DNA from: Glandiceps talaboti
Lineage: Eukaryota; Hemichordata; Enteropneusta; Spengelidae
Direction of reading: 5' to 3'
Length of the DNA: 64,000 nucleotides
NCBI RefSeq assembly: GCF_964340395.1
Contig: NC_135554.1
Span: 9,011,975-9,075,974, forward strand
Within the stretch, counting starts at the first letter, position 1; each line of letters starts with the position of its first letter. The position numbers and the translations under genes are program-made. The notes beneath the pieces are model-generated. The model searched no databases, was not told the DNA's origin, and was given only the letters and a program-made list of their open reading frames with translations. This document shows positions 36,380 to 47,584 of this stretch, one piece after another.

Positions 36380-38865
36380 AGGGCCAACTACACACGGCGG
36401 GAGTGAAGGTGAGGTAAACAAGAGCCAATAAACTACGTCGTCGAAATCAACGACCTCCACTACGAAGTATCTTCTTAGCCAATGTTCGTTTTATTTGCAA
36501 CAAAGTCGACGAATTTACTTGTTGCATACAGAAAAGAAGAGACTTTATTTTTGTTTTACGGAAACATGACTCCATTCTACAATTCCTGACTCAGCTGTAC
36601 AACCACCTGGGTTCACAACATTCCGATCCGACCGATCTTTCGAGCATCCAAACAAAGTGAACGTGCACGTGGTGATGTATGTTTCATGGTAAATAATTTG
36701 TGGTGTAAAGCCGTCAAAGTACTTCAACACACATGTTCACCAGAATTGGAAACCTTAACTATCAAATGCAGACCATTTTATCTATGAAGAGAACTTTCAT
36801 CTGTCATCCACACCGCCGTATACATTCCTCCTCGGGTAAACTCTGTCTCTGCCATCAACCAATTGTCGGATATCGTAGCCCGGAACGAAAATCAGAATCC
36901 AGAATCTGTATCAATCATAACTGATAATTATAATAAACCTAGCCTTATAAGTGATCTCCCAAAGTACATCCAACATATAAAATGTGTTACTAGATGAGAG
37001 AATACATTAGACCATTGCTATTCAACTATACAGAATGCATATGAGTATATACCACGCGCACCTTTCGGTTCCATCCTACCGATTCGTCAGTGGTCAGACA
37101 CCGATATCGAAAGTTTGCGTGCCTGCTTCGATGCTACCGATTGGGATGTATTTCACTGAAGAATCTGCAACCAACATCGATGAGTACACAGAGACTGTCG
37201 TCGGCTACATTAAATTCTGCGAGGATATGCGCATTCCACTTAAAACGGTTACCAAGTATCCAAACGACAAACCCTGGTTTGACAAAATTATAAAACATAA
37301 ACTGATAGCCAAACAGATAAATAGCCCACAATTCAGGTAACAAAGAAAAATACAAACAAGCCAAATATGACGTCAGAAAAGTCACATTGTCAGCGAAACG
37401 GAAGTACAGAGACAAACTCGAAAACGAGTTAATATCGAGTAATCCATCTAAACCTACATCAACGATGACGAATAACAAAAACCTGGCTGATGAACTGAAC
37501 ACTTTCTACAGTCGTTTTGACAATCAAAGTAACAAAGTCAGTACTCATGAAATTAATATTACCGTTGCTAACATTTTGTCAATGTCTGAGAACGATGTAA
37601 GCCATATTTTTTTCGCACATGAACATTTGGAAAGCGGCTGGCCAGGCCCAGACTAGATATCCACGTTATATTCTCTTGTTACTCACTATCGCGGGGTCCA
37701 AGTTGCTTTATGTACCCGCTAATATAAGTGGCAACCACTCCAATAAATAACCAACCCCAGTGAAACTGTATAAGAAATACATAGGTAACACAAAGTCAAT
37801 ACAATACCTTAAGGGAGGACTTTGTGTAAGAAACTTGATTAAAAACACGTAAATGGTGATAAATACTGGATAAATCTTCTTCTTGTATAATGTCACATTC
37901 ATCAGTAATAAGGATTATATGATAAATAGAAAGTAACTTACATCGTTGGGGCTGCTTCGACCGAGCGTGAAATGGTCCGTGTTCAAGTTAAAAAGCCTTT
38001 GTCTCTACCGAGTAAACTTAATAAGTATGTTACGTAACAGTAAAAAGAAAGAATCTAAATAGGATCAAAGTGTGTTTGAGGGCGCCATAAGTATAGGCCG
38101 AATGAGGTCAAAGTAAAGAGTATTTGTATTCATGACACTCACGATTGCGAATTAAGTGAAGGATCATTGATAGACAAATTTGCAGATGACACAACCGTAG
38201 CAGGCTTTAATCTGAATAACAATGAGTCAACATATCGAGAGCTGGTGGACAAACTTGTTGACTGGTACTGTTATAATAATTTAATTACAACTAAATGTCA
38301 ATAAGACAAAAGAGATGATTGTAGACTTTAGAAAGAATAAGGTTGATCATATTCCTTTGACAATTCTTGATAAGGATGTTGAAATAGTTCACACTTTCAA
38401 ATTCTAGGTACGATCCTTTCTAATGACTTGCATTGAGAAAGCAATGTTAATCATATTGCCAAGAAAGCTCAACGATGCCTTTATTTCCTCCGACGTCTAA
38501 AAAGGTTTTGTTACCAACAAAATTCGACCACCAGACTGTCATTGAGAGTGTCATTACATTCTTCATTACAGCCTGGTATGGTAACACCACTCAAAGAGAT
38601 CATTTTAAACTTAATAGAATAGTTAGGACAGCAGCTAAGATTATTGGCGGAGAACTTCCAACCTTAGAGTCTCTTTTTACAACCCGCACTACCAGGAAGT
38701 CAAAGTCTATCATTAGTGACATTTATCACACGGCTCACCCCTTGTTGGATGTGTTACCGTCCAGTACACGTAATAGGTCTTTTAAAACCAAAACCAAAAC
38801 CAAAACCAATCGTTTCAAAAACAGTTTTTATCCAACAGCTGTTCGTATTGTAAATGAATCGTAAT
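36380..38865 (+). pseudogene. CR1/L2-type LINE ORF2 relic with RT core replaced
   Basis: In several plus frames: LRRRNQRPPLRSIFLANVRF (about 36440), CFTETWLHSTIPDSAVQPPG (about 36552), HTCSPELETLTIKCRPFYL and SSVIHTAVYIPPR (about 36730-36840), the EEP endonuclease. The connector follows, with SLRACFDATDWDVF, YPNDKPWFDKIIK and SAKRKYRDKLENELISSNPS. After a frameshift at KAAG (about 37640) RT homology is lost until LIDKFADDTTVAGF (about 38170), where FADD is the catalytic box. The C-terminus (ESVITFFITAWYGNTTQRD, IVRTAAKIIGGELPTLESL, FYPTAVRIVNES) ends at 38864. Multiple frameshifts and stops are present. About 450 bp (37680-38130) between RT motifs is unrelated sequence. Confidence 0.88.
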
Positions 38866-39215
38866 GTTGTTGTACTGTCCTGTTTTTACTGAATGTATTC
38901 TTTGTTTTAGTAATCTCTAAATATTGTTGTTTGAAATGTTTTTTTACTCGTTTTTCCGAGAACCACTACATATTTCATTGCCTGCCTCGGTAAATTCAGG
39001 CACGCTAACAAGTTCCTACTTAATAATACGTAACTTTTTGTTTATATACAATATTGTGTACACACGGCAGTCAAAGACCTATTTGACTGCAAACACACCT
39101 AAGTAATAAAGCATGTAAAGTCAACGACTACAATATTACACGAGACGATCCTTCTGGAAGTCCTGGTGAAATGGTCCGTAGTGTAAATCCACAATGTAAT
39201 AACGTACTCATCTTC

Positions 39216-39219
<4 letters not shown>

Positions 39220-39301
<82 letters not shown>
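39220..39301. repeat. (TA)n tract 1
   Basis: About 82 bp of pure alternating TA. It forms the left boundary of a 151-bp hammerhead-bearing segment. Confidence 0.99.
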
Positions 39302-39700
<399 letters not shown>

Positions 39701-39866
39701 TGGTGACATGATACGCTAGCCACGGCCAAATTTAGTCGTGATGAACAGCATCGTTGCAGATTTGAGAACCAACATTATATTGAACATCCGTGTCACATCT
39801 TTACACTAAACATTCAGTTCATTTTTACATTTCATCTCAGGTTTTTAAATTATGCAACAAGTGGTG

Positions 39867-40110
39867 AATATATCCAGGTATTGTATTTCAAGTATACTGA
39901 AAAATGACGAAGATCACACAATATACCGATTTGAGATTTATGCAAATTATGCAAATAAGCTTGTTTTTTATCTTTGGAAGTTGCTAATTATCAAATTAGT
40001 ACTTAAAGTGTATTGTATCATTAACAAGTAGTTGTTTTCAAAATATATCCAGGTATTGCATTTTGAGTATATTGAAAAATGAAGATCACACAAAATACCA
40101 ATTTACTATT
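39867..40110. repeat. 175-bp-spaced diverged direct repeat
   Basis: TATCCAGGTATTG-ATTT-AGTATA-TGAAAAATGA-GAAGATCACACAA occurs at about 39870-39935 and again at 40046-40110. The short plus-strand frame at 40063-40263 begins within the second copy and matches nothing I recognise. Confidence 0.7.
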
Positions 40111-40297
40111 TACGATATCAACCATAAAACCTTCCCTCTGAGGCAATGCACGGTTATGTTTAAAAAATGCCATCTGGCAACTGGACTATGTGGTAATATG
40201 AATATTCAGAGATTTTACCACCTATTTCGACGAAAGGAGACAGCGAGTTCAAGAACTACCTAGAGTAGTTTAAACCATTTAATGTGTGGGGGGCTAT

Positions 40298-40530
40298 CAG
40301 TACCGTAGCCTGTGGGTGGTGGTGGTGGGGGAGCTGCCCACCCCTGAGATTTTCGAAAAAAGAAAGAAAAAACCCGACTTTTTGAATACATAGCGATGTT
40401 ATTAAAATCGATATTTACGTGACGATTCCTAGCATGCGCGATTCAAATTGATGGTTTGCTAAAGTAAAAAGTGACTCCTCGCTAATATGTATTTTATATC
40501 TCTATTGTTCGCTGGCTTAAAAGTCGGTGA
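40298..40530. mobile_element. end fragment of the 31515-33760 transposon family, inverted
   Basis: Starts CAGTACCGTAGCCTG, then G-rich sequence with AGCTGCCCACCCCTGAGATT, then TTTGAATACATAGCGATGTT and ATTCCTAGCATGCGCGATTC. This is the reverse complement of 33575-33760. The other end is missing. Confidence 0.8.
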
Positions 40531-40783
40531 TATCAATTTATTAGTCAATTTGTACAAACGCTATTTCATTTTTGGCAATCGATAATTCAATCTGGACAGT
40601 GACAATCCTTCCAATGCAGTTGAATCAACGCATATGTTGAAGTCTGCACAAAGCACCCCAGCACGCTTGGAAGTTTGGAAACCGTAATACCAATGTCTAC
40701 TAAGCTAGGTATGCTCTTGACAAGTTATATGACCTAGGTCATGACCCTGCAGAAGAATTAAACTCGAGTCGTCTCTTCACATA

Positions 40784-40860
40784 CGAATGCGAATACTCAA
40801 CAAACATTAACACTTACACAGTATTAGGGAAAGTGGTGCTCCAGTGCTGACCGTGTCGGC
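40784..40860 (+). repeat. short dispersed repeat also at 63885-63960
   Basis: AACACTTACACAGTATTAGG followed by GAAAGTGGTGCTCCAGTGCT matches AAACACTTACAAAGTATTAG / GAAAGCGGTACTCCAGTGCT near the window end, both preceded by CGAATGCGA. Confidence 0.75.
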
Positions 40861-40902
40861 GCATTTGTTTAATGCAAAGGTTGAAAGCAAGATACATGAC
40901 AT

Positions 40903-41160
40903 ATGACGTACGTAAGTGTTATTGGTCAGATTACGAAAGCAAACTGCTGGCGTTCTTTACATACGATACTACTACTACTACTACTACTACACAATCGTAC
41001 AAATGATGCATATGGCTGTCCAGGAAAAACCAGAGATAAAAACCCTTACAAGTTACATTTGGGAAAATGCACTCATGAAACCTGTGCCCGATACCATGCC
41101 AAATATGCTTGCAAAGGTGAAGGGCATCGCCTTACTAATGTGAAAACTGAATGCTGCTAG
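40903..41160 (+). other. Cys-rich open frame, unrecognised
   Basis: The frame runs through a (CTA)n array coding for Leu and ends in a segment with six Cys (YGCPGKTRDKNPYKLHLGKC, ETCARYHAKYACKGEGH, TECC-stop). A possible acceptor is GCTGTCCAG at about 41020. I do not recognise a family. It may be the last exon of a secreted Cys-rich peptide or simply chance; no upstream exon was found. Confidence 0.18.
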
Positions 41161-41502
41161 TTTTATAAACCCAACCGTACACCTGTCACACCCGGCATTC
41201 CTACACCTAATTAGCTGATAAGCCATTCGCACCTGCTTGCGGAAAAGACAACAATTTCCCGCTTTATGCCCTTTATCTGTCATAATGTTGACACATTGTT
41301 TGACATGTACGGGATTAGCAGTCCTCTACCGGAGCTAATATTAAAGTTTGTGTAGCGGGTTATAACCACCTCCTTGTCTGAGTTGCCGCTGAAGTCTTAT
41401 CAGTATTGGATAGTGTAAGACAAAGGGGGACTTAGAAGGTGTGAATTGGGTTGACCTTTGTAGTTCAAGTAAAACCAGTCCGGCAAAGTCAGAAACCATA
41501 TG

Positions 41503-41506
41503 CCTG
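41503..41506. repeat. target-site duplication CCTG, left
   Basis: CCTG precedes the left LTR and recurs immediately after the right LTR (50010-50013). This supports an intact insertion. Confidence 0.8.
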
Positions 41507-42191
41507 TGAAACGCTGTTGATCGGCTTGCTGTGCAGTTTATCGATATTGAAATGTTCAAACGGGGAAGTACTCACTCGCACTGCTGTTCCAATCGTCAGT
41601 CTGTTCCATTTAAGACTATAACGTTGAATTAGCCGACCAACTAGTTTCTTCTCAAACCATCTCTTCTACGAGGTACCGTACCGACTTGGATTGTGTTGAG
41701 TAGAACTCACAACGAAACATACGTATCTGGTTCAACGAACGCCAAGCTAACCACTTGGTTGATTTTATTACATGACCAATCTCCGTCTCCGCCTCTCCTC
41801 TCGAGATGGGCTAAAAACCCAACTTAAATACATTTCCAAGTTTACACAAAATCTCTATTCTTAGAGTATGACGTATTCTTAAGTCTTATGATGAAAGACA
41901 TCATCCGAGATCTAATATCCAATCACCTTCCCTAGATTAGTAATACAAGTTCATATCTCAAAGACCATAAAATAGTCATGTCATAATAAAACTTGTTGAC
42001 AGTTCAATCGTTACTGGTACAAACAACTCAGAAACACCCCATGTAGAGATGTCAAAGACCTATGTTGTTACGCAACGGAATGTCACTGTTTGTACAAAGT
42101 TTAAATGCTTTTTGACTTCAATTTAGAGTTCATATAGAAAATTTACCAAAATGTCCTAAATGGATATATTTTAGATTTGTGACTCGTAACA
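41507..42191 (-). repeat. 3' LTR (685 bp)
   Basis: On the plus strand it starts TGAAACGCTGTTGATCGG and ends GACTCGTAACA. The minus-strand reading therefore begins TGTTACGAGTC. A polyadenylation signal AATAAA (complement TTTATT at 41764-41769) is present in transcript orientation. The sequence preceding it on the minus strand (GTGAAGGTGGGCG, 42194-42208) is the likely purine-rich priming site for plus-strand synthesis. Confidence 0.92.
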
Positions 42192-43107
42192 CAGCGCCCA
42201 CCTTCACTGTGAAGCGCCCTCGCTTCAACATAAATGATTGACATCTCTCCTCGCGAAAATTATCGTACTATCTTGCCTAACTAAGAAATATAAAGTAAAG
42301 AAAGTGAATTGTTAAAAAAATGAAACTAAAAATTCATACGCAATAGTTGAAATTATTAATGCAACATTGTTGTAAATTAAAGTGAATCAGTTATCATGTG
42401 ACTTAACTAAATAAAGTTAAAATAAATTGCGTGTGATACAAATAAATCAGAAAGTTGTAAAGTGCCTTACTGCAAATCACCAGATAAGTAAAAAAAAGTA
42501 TCATAATCAAAAATAACTCCAACTTTGACAAAACATTCTAATAACTACGTTGAACTAATGAAAAACAGCCAAATTTAATGATTTGAATAAATCTCAGATC
42601 AAATTCGAAATGAGTAATTGTTGCTGTGTAATAATATATGTAAAAGGAGTTGACTAAAATAATAAAATGTAAACATATCATACCTAGTAAGCTATCATAT
42701 AATAAAGAGTATCTAAATGATAATCGGAAGTCAGTATGCCAGTCTAAGACAATATATCTCACGCATTATCACTAAGTTTTATCGCATCAAAGCATAGTAT
42801 AAATTTGTAATATTCGCAAGCCATAAAGGTTACGTAATGTCGCAAGTAGCGGGGAGATGATGCCGTCTTATTGCATATATGTTCAAGGACGACATCAAAC
42901 GCACCCTATTATAAACCATAGAGGATTCTTATCATGAAACAAGCCATTGAGAATGACATAGTCCCCGCTATGATTGGGTTTTAAGGAATTAGCACTACTC
43001 TGATCACGCAACAACACTTGTGAACCTAAATCAAACAGACTTAGATATGTTGTGTCTGCTTGTCGGACATGGAACATGCCTACGACAAGAAAGGATTGTT
43101 CGGGTAT
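42192..43107. other. LTR-element interior without pol
   Basis: About 0.9 kb of AT-rich sequence where the 3' end of pol would be expected. I see no RT, RNase H, integrase or chromodomain motif in any frame. Confidence 0.6.
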
Positions 43108-44062
43108 GGGGGATCATATCAATATGAAAATGGATATGCAAATGTATGTCATAGAACACTGTCCTAATACCAACTCTGAATGAGATCTGTTCAAGCATGT
43201 CTGAGTTATGGCTTTGGACATGGAAAATTCACAAACAAAATGGCTGCCAGGCAGCCATATTGGATCGTATCATGACGAAAATGGATATGCACATGTATGT
43301 CATAGAACACTGTCCTAATACCAACTTCGAATGAGATCTGTTCAAGCATGTCTGAGTTATGGCTTTGGACATGGAAAATTTGCAAACAAAATGGCTGCCA
43401 GGCAGCCATATTGGATCGTATCACAATGAAAATGGATATGCACATGTATGTCATAGAACACTGTCCTAATACCAACTTTGAATGAGATCTGTTCAAGCAT
43501 GTCTGAGTTATGGCTTTGGACATGGAAAATTTGCAAACAAAATGGCTGCCAGGCAGCCATATTGGATTGTATCACAATGAAAATGGATATGCACATGTAT
43601 GTCATAGAACACTGTCCTAATACCAACTTTAAATGAGATCTGTTCAAGCATGTCTAAGTTATGGCTTTGGACATGAAAATTCACAAACAAAATGGCTGCC
43701 AGGCGGCCATATTGGATCGTATCATGACAACAATGAATATGCACATATATGCCATAGAACACTGTCCTAATACCAACTCTGAATGAGATCTGTGTGAGCA
43801 TGTCTGAGTTATGGCTTTAGACAGGGAAAATTCGCAAACAAAATGGCTGCTAGGCAGCCATATTGGATCGTATCATAAAACAAATTGACGTGCATATGTA
43901 TGCCATAGCATGTTGCCCCTGTACCAAGTTTGAAAAAAATCGGTACAGGCATCTCCAAGAAACGGCTGCGGACGGACGGACGGACGGACGCACGGACGCA
44001 CGGACGGACAGACGGAACCCAATCCATAAGTCCCCGTTCCGGACTTCGTCCGCGGGGACTAA
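43108..44062. mobile_element. satellite-cored element resembling 'pearl'/Helentron-associated elements
   Basis: Units of about 151 bp recur in tandem (TGGCTGCCAGGCAGCCATAT at 43241, 43392, 43543, 43693 and 43844) across about six units. They are followed by a (GGAC)n microsatellite (about 43971-44016) and a terminal hairpin (44029-44060) with arms AGTCCCCG/CGGGGACT and inner arms CGGAC/GTCCG, then AA. Tandem 150-170-bp core, tetranucleotide tract and 3' palindrome together are the layout of mollusc pearl elements and other non-autonomous Helentrons. Each unit contains the near-palindrome ATGGCTGCCAGGCAGCCAT. Short open frames across units are satellite translation. The left terminus was not defined. 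Confidence 0.75.
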
Positions 44063-44257
44063 ATAGTCACAGTCAACGTCAATAGCTACGTCATTAAATA
44101 CATATCTATATCACACTAAGTAATGTGCAAATGTCAATGGACTGTGTCAACCCATAAACACTCTGTAAATAACCTATGGAGTGTCAGAGGGCCCTATCGC
44201 AATATGTATTTCGTAATATTATTTAACCCACTTCACTGTGTGTCACATATAATACGG

Positions 44258-46607
44258 CAGTGTTCTCCCTGAACAAGGTAACAGGGGCGCCGCGCCCTCT
44301 TGTAAATTCTTGGCGCCCCCTTGTAAGTTTTGACGAAAAAAAAATGAATTGAATATTTTTTCAACAAACGGGGCAAAACGATTTACTTCTCTCGCGGTTT
44401 CGCTACGATCTCATGGTCGCCATTTTGGAAAGTCAAATATCTCGGTAAAGAGGCTACTGTCACTGATGTCAAACTTCGTGCGAATCACATTCACGCATAC
44501 TTTCATCAAACTTGTCATTCATTCTATAGCTTTCAAACAGTCAACATGTCTTTCCTCCGTCATTTAGCTCAATGAAGATCAGGAGGTACACGGAATATTT
44601 TACACGTCGGCCCTTTTCAGGGCGAACTTGAACTCAGATCGTGGGATTGTTTGCATGTAAACACACACTTTCTCGAGTTTACGGTACAAAAACAAAATGA
44701 AATGCGAAACTTTGAAAGGCATGTGTTGTTCACCGACACTACTTAGATGATACTAAATAATATGTCACTAAAATGAACAAAATGGTACATTCTAGTTCCT
44801 TAACTATTTATTGAATTGTAATCGAAACGAAAATGGGCTAATATTTTCGTACCCATCGAACCACGATCGAACTTACGGAGATATCGGGTGAGATGCGATG
44901 GCCTCAACACAGATAAACACGTGGTGTCAATGTGGGCGATTCCATTGTTCATGGATAGGTGGGCCGTGACAAAAGTCTCGGAACGGTCTGTTTTTACGTG
45001 TACACTAAATGTACTACAAAATCTATGGTTTTCAGAGTCGCTGTGTCTATGAATTGCTTCTCTTAATATAAAAACACGCAAGTAAGATTTTCCATGGCTA
45101 CGTCAGTATTGAAGTTGAACGCTAAGTTCCCCTCTGTCCCTTCCCTTTAGTTTAATAGTTCGGACGTTGCATGTGTCGTCATAGTACAATCTTTGACCTT
45201 TCAAAATCTTAGTGAGTCGTCGTAGCAGAAAGTTTTGTCGGATACCTGTCCCACTTGAAAACTATGTATTCCGATTCGTTTTATTTCATTTTCTTTTGAT
45301 TGACTTCATTACCACCCATAGTGACACGAAGCGGTTTCGCCTTCTTTCAAAAAAGACCTGTGCTAACTGAAACTGCCATGCCGTATTGTCACCGACTATT
45401 TTTGTTTTCGTAAAAAAAACTGAACATGCTGAAGAGAACTATATCATGGCGAGGCATGTCTTACAGTGTGAGTTTTTTTTGACGTGGGAGCGTGACGTAT
45501 TGAGTGTCCATTTGAACATGTGCAGCTGTGTTTGGCATGTACTATTAATTTTCCAGTTAGACACAACAATGGCAACAAAAATTGCAACATTAGTGTTGCG
45601 TCTTTTTTACATTGACTGTAACAGAGCCAGGGTACAAGTTCGTTAGTGGTCTATAATTATGTATCAAAATAAAAACAATCGACTCTCACTCAGTATAGTA
45701 CGATCGTCAGTCGAGGGGTATGGCAAATGTAACAAAATTCGTTGCGTATAGGATACGGATCGTTCGATCAAATATGCATAAAAAATTAATTTCCATTGCG
45801 TACGGTATAATACGCATGGTTTTGCGTCACCGCAAATACTGGTCCGTCATTCTGAGCAGTTCTCAAGTCCGGGAATTAAATGATAAATTTAATGAGAAGT
45901 CAACTAGAAAAGAGTACATGTAGACGAATTGAATCACTATGGGAATATCAATAGATGGACCAAATCTGACACCGTTTACTTTGAACAAGCAGTCACCAAT
46001 GGGGAAATTACAAAGACAGGAGAATTCTCACAGAAGTGAGACAAGTTACTCAGCTGTTATGCATAAAGGCAAAGTTATCTTCACCCTTGTGTTTGACTTT
46101 TGTTTGTTTTGGTAGTGGTATGGTGATGATGCAATGAAGCTCTTGAAAATGGATTTCGTTTTGTAGTAAACACTACAACTGTCCTGAAACATCTTGAAAT
46201 TTGCTGCAATTTTTTACAGAAAGTTGAAGATTTTGTTTTGTTACACTCTTTCAGCATTTGTGTTAAAATGAGCTATTTGAGTAACTATTTAGGACAAACT
46301 ATTAAAAAACTATTTTTTTGACACAGGTAAATTTGGCTAAATTCTGTCACTATTTAAACATTAAGATATCAAAACTCACTTTGACACTTTGACACTTCAC
46401 ATGATTGAAGTGGGTTAAAATGGCTAAATAAAGTGCCACCAAAAGGCAAAAGCCACCATTTCAAGATGCAAATTGCAAAAGTTCCTAGGCAGGAGGGGGG
46501 ACACCCCCCTCCTGACCACCCACAAGCGTGCGCAAAACGCACGCAGTGCTTCGCTTCGCTCAGCAACAATTCCCCCCTCTTGTGACAAAATCCTGGGGAG
46601 AACACTG
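44258..46607. mobile_element. 2.35-kb TIR element, hAT-like ends, non-autonomous
   Basis: The left end is CAGTGTTCTCCCTGAAC; the right end is CCTGGGGAGAACACTG. The same terminal 12-13 bp bound the element at 55176-57655, so they belong to one superfamily. CAGTG...CACTG suggests hAT. No 8-bp target duplication is visible; instead the flanks are inverted to each other (ATAATACG / CGTATTAT). The right inner edge is C/G-rich with a hairpin (GGAGGGGGGACACCCCCCTC, about 46493). Internal open frames are under 95 codons, so no transposase. It sits inside the LTR element. Confidence 0.75.
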
Positions 46608-47584
46608 CGTATTATTCTTGAGAAGAGTAAACAAACGTAAACTAACCAATCTACAGAAAGAATGCATGCTTGTCCCTAGGTAAACAATATAACATTGTCC
46701 TGCGTCCAGGACTGAAATGGTTTGCCAAGGAACCTTCTGACTGTAAATGTAAGTCGGTAGTACTCTAAAACAGTCGAAATGCCAACTTTAACGTAACTCT
46801 AAACTATTATATACCTGTCAGCACCTAATTGAAACACATCCGCTATCTAACAAAGAATAATAATTATTTGAACTTGAAACTTTGTCGACAGATATAACCA
46901 AATAATCCAAATCAAACTATCAAACAAAGGGAACCTTCTTCACATAGAGGTGGTAAACATACTCAAGATATTGAGCTCAACAAATAAACAGTATTGCCAC
47001 AAATGAAAAAACAACAACAAATGAACAACTCTATTTCACTTGAAGTTCAGCAGACATATGAAAGCATGAAATGAACAAACACATAAATGAAATGGAAGCT
47101 AGAATCATGAAAAGGAACACATGCGCCTCTGATCATTAAGACGTTGGAACTAATGTATTGAAATATTATGAAATAATACACACGCAGATGAAAATAAACA
47201 AATTACCTTTAAAGAGTTTTATGTCTGATGAGTTGCCAATAAACGAATATTTCCCGATCATAACATCACAATTATTCAGCGTCAGGCCTGACTGTACAAA
47301 CACTCACTCAATCATACTGTGCACTCAAACATACTATAGTAAAGAACCCTAACAAAAATATACTAAGTAAACTCTATCAAACAGAATATTCATCAAAGCA
47401 ACTCCAAGGATGAAAGGAAAAGGTAAAAGTAAGTACACGATGTGGTTGGATACAAGGTTTACAATTATGAGTTATGACAACAATTTTGTATGTAAGAATC
47501 GGTGAACACACTTTAGTTATATCCGATTAGCGGCCAAGTCAATATTATGCAATTGATCATCTTCAGACAGTGGTTTAAAAACAC
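46608..47584. other. LTR-element interior downstream of gag, no pol
   Basis: Just past the gag stop, a minus-strand -1 frame continues with VFKPLSEDDQLHNIDLAANR and then stops. This looks like the residual protease-pol junction. Beyond it, nothing resembling pol is seen up to the nested TIR element. Confidence 0.6.

Noticed and set aside
43206-44027. Several overlapping minus-strand frames of 70-105 codons with mutually similar sequence
   Set aside because: They are translations of the 151-bp tandem satellite and repeat with its period.
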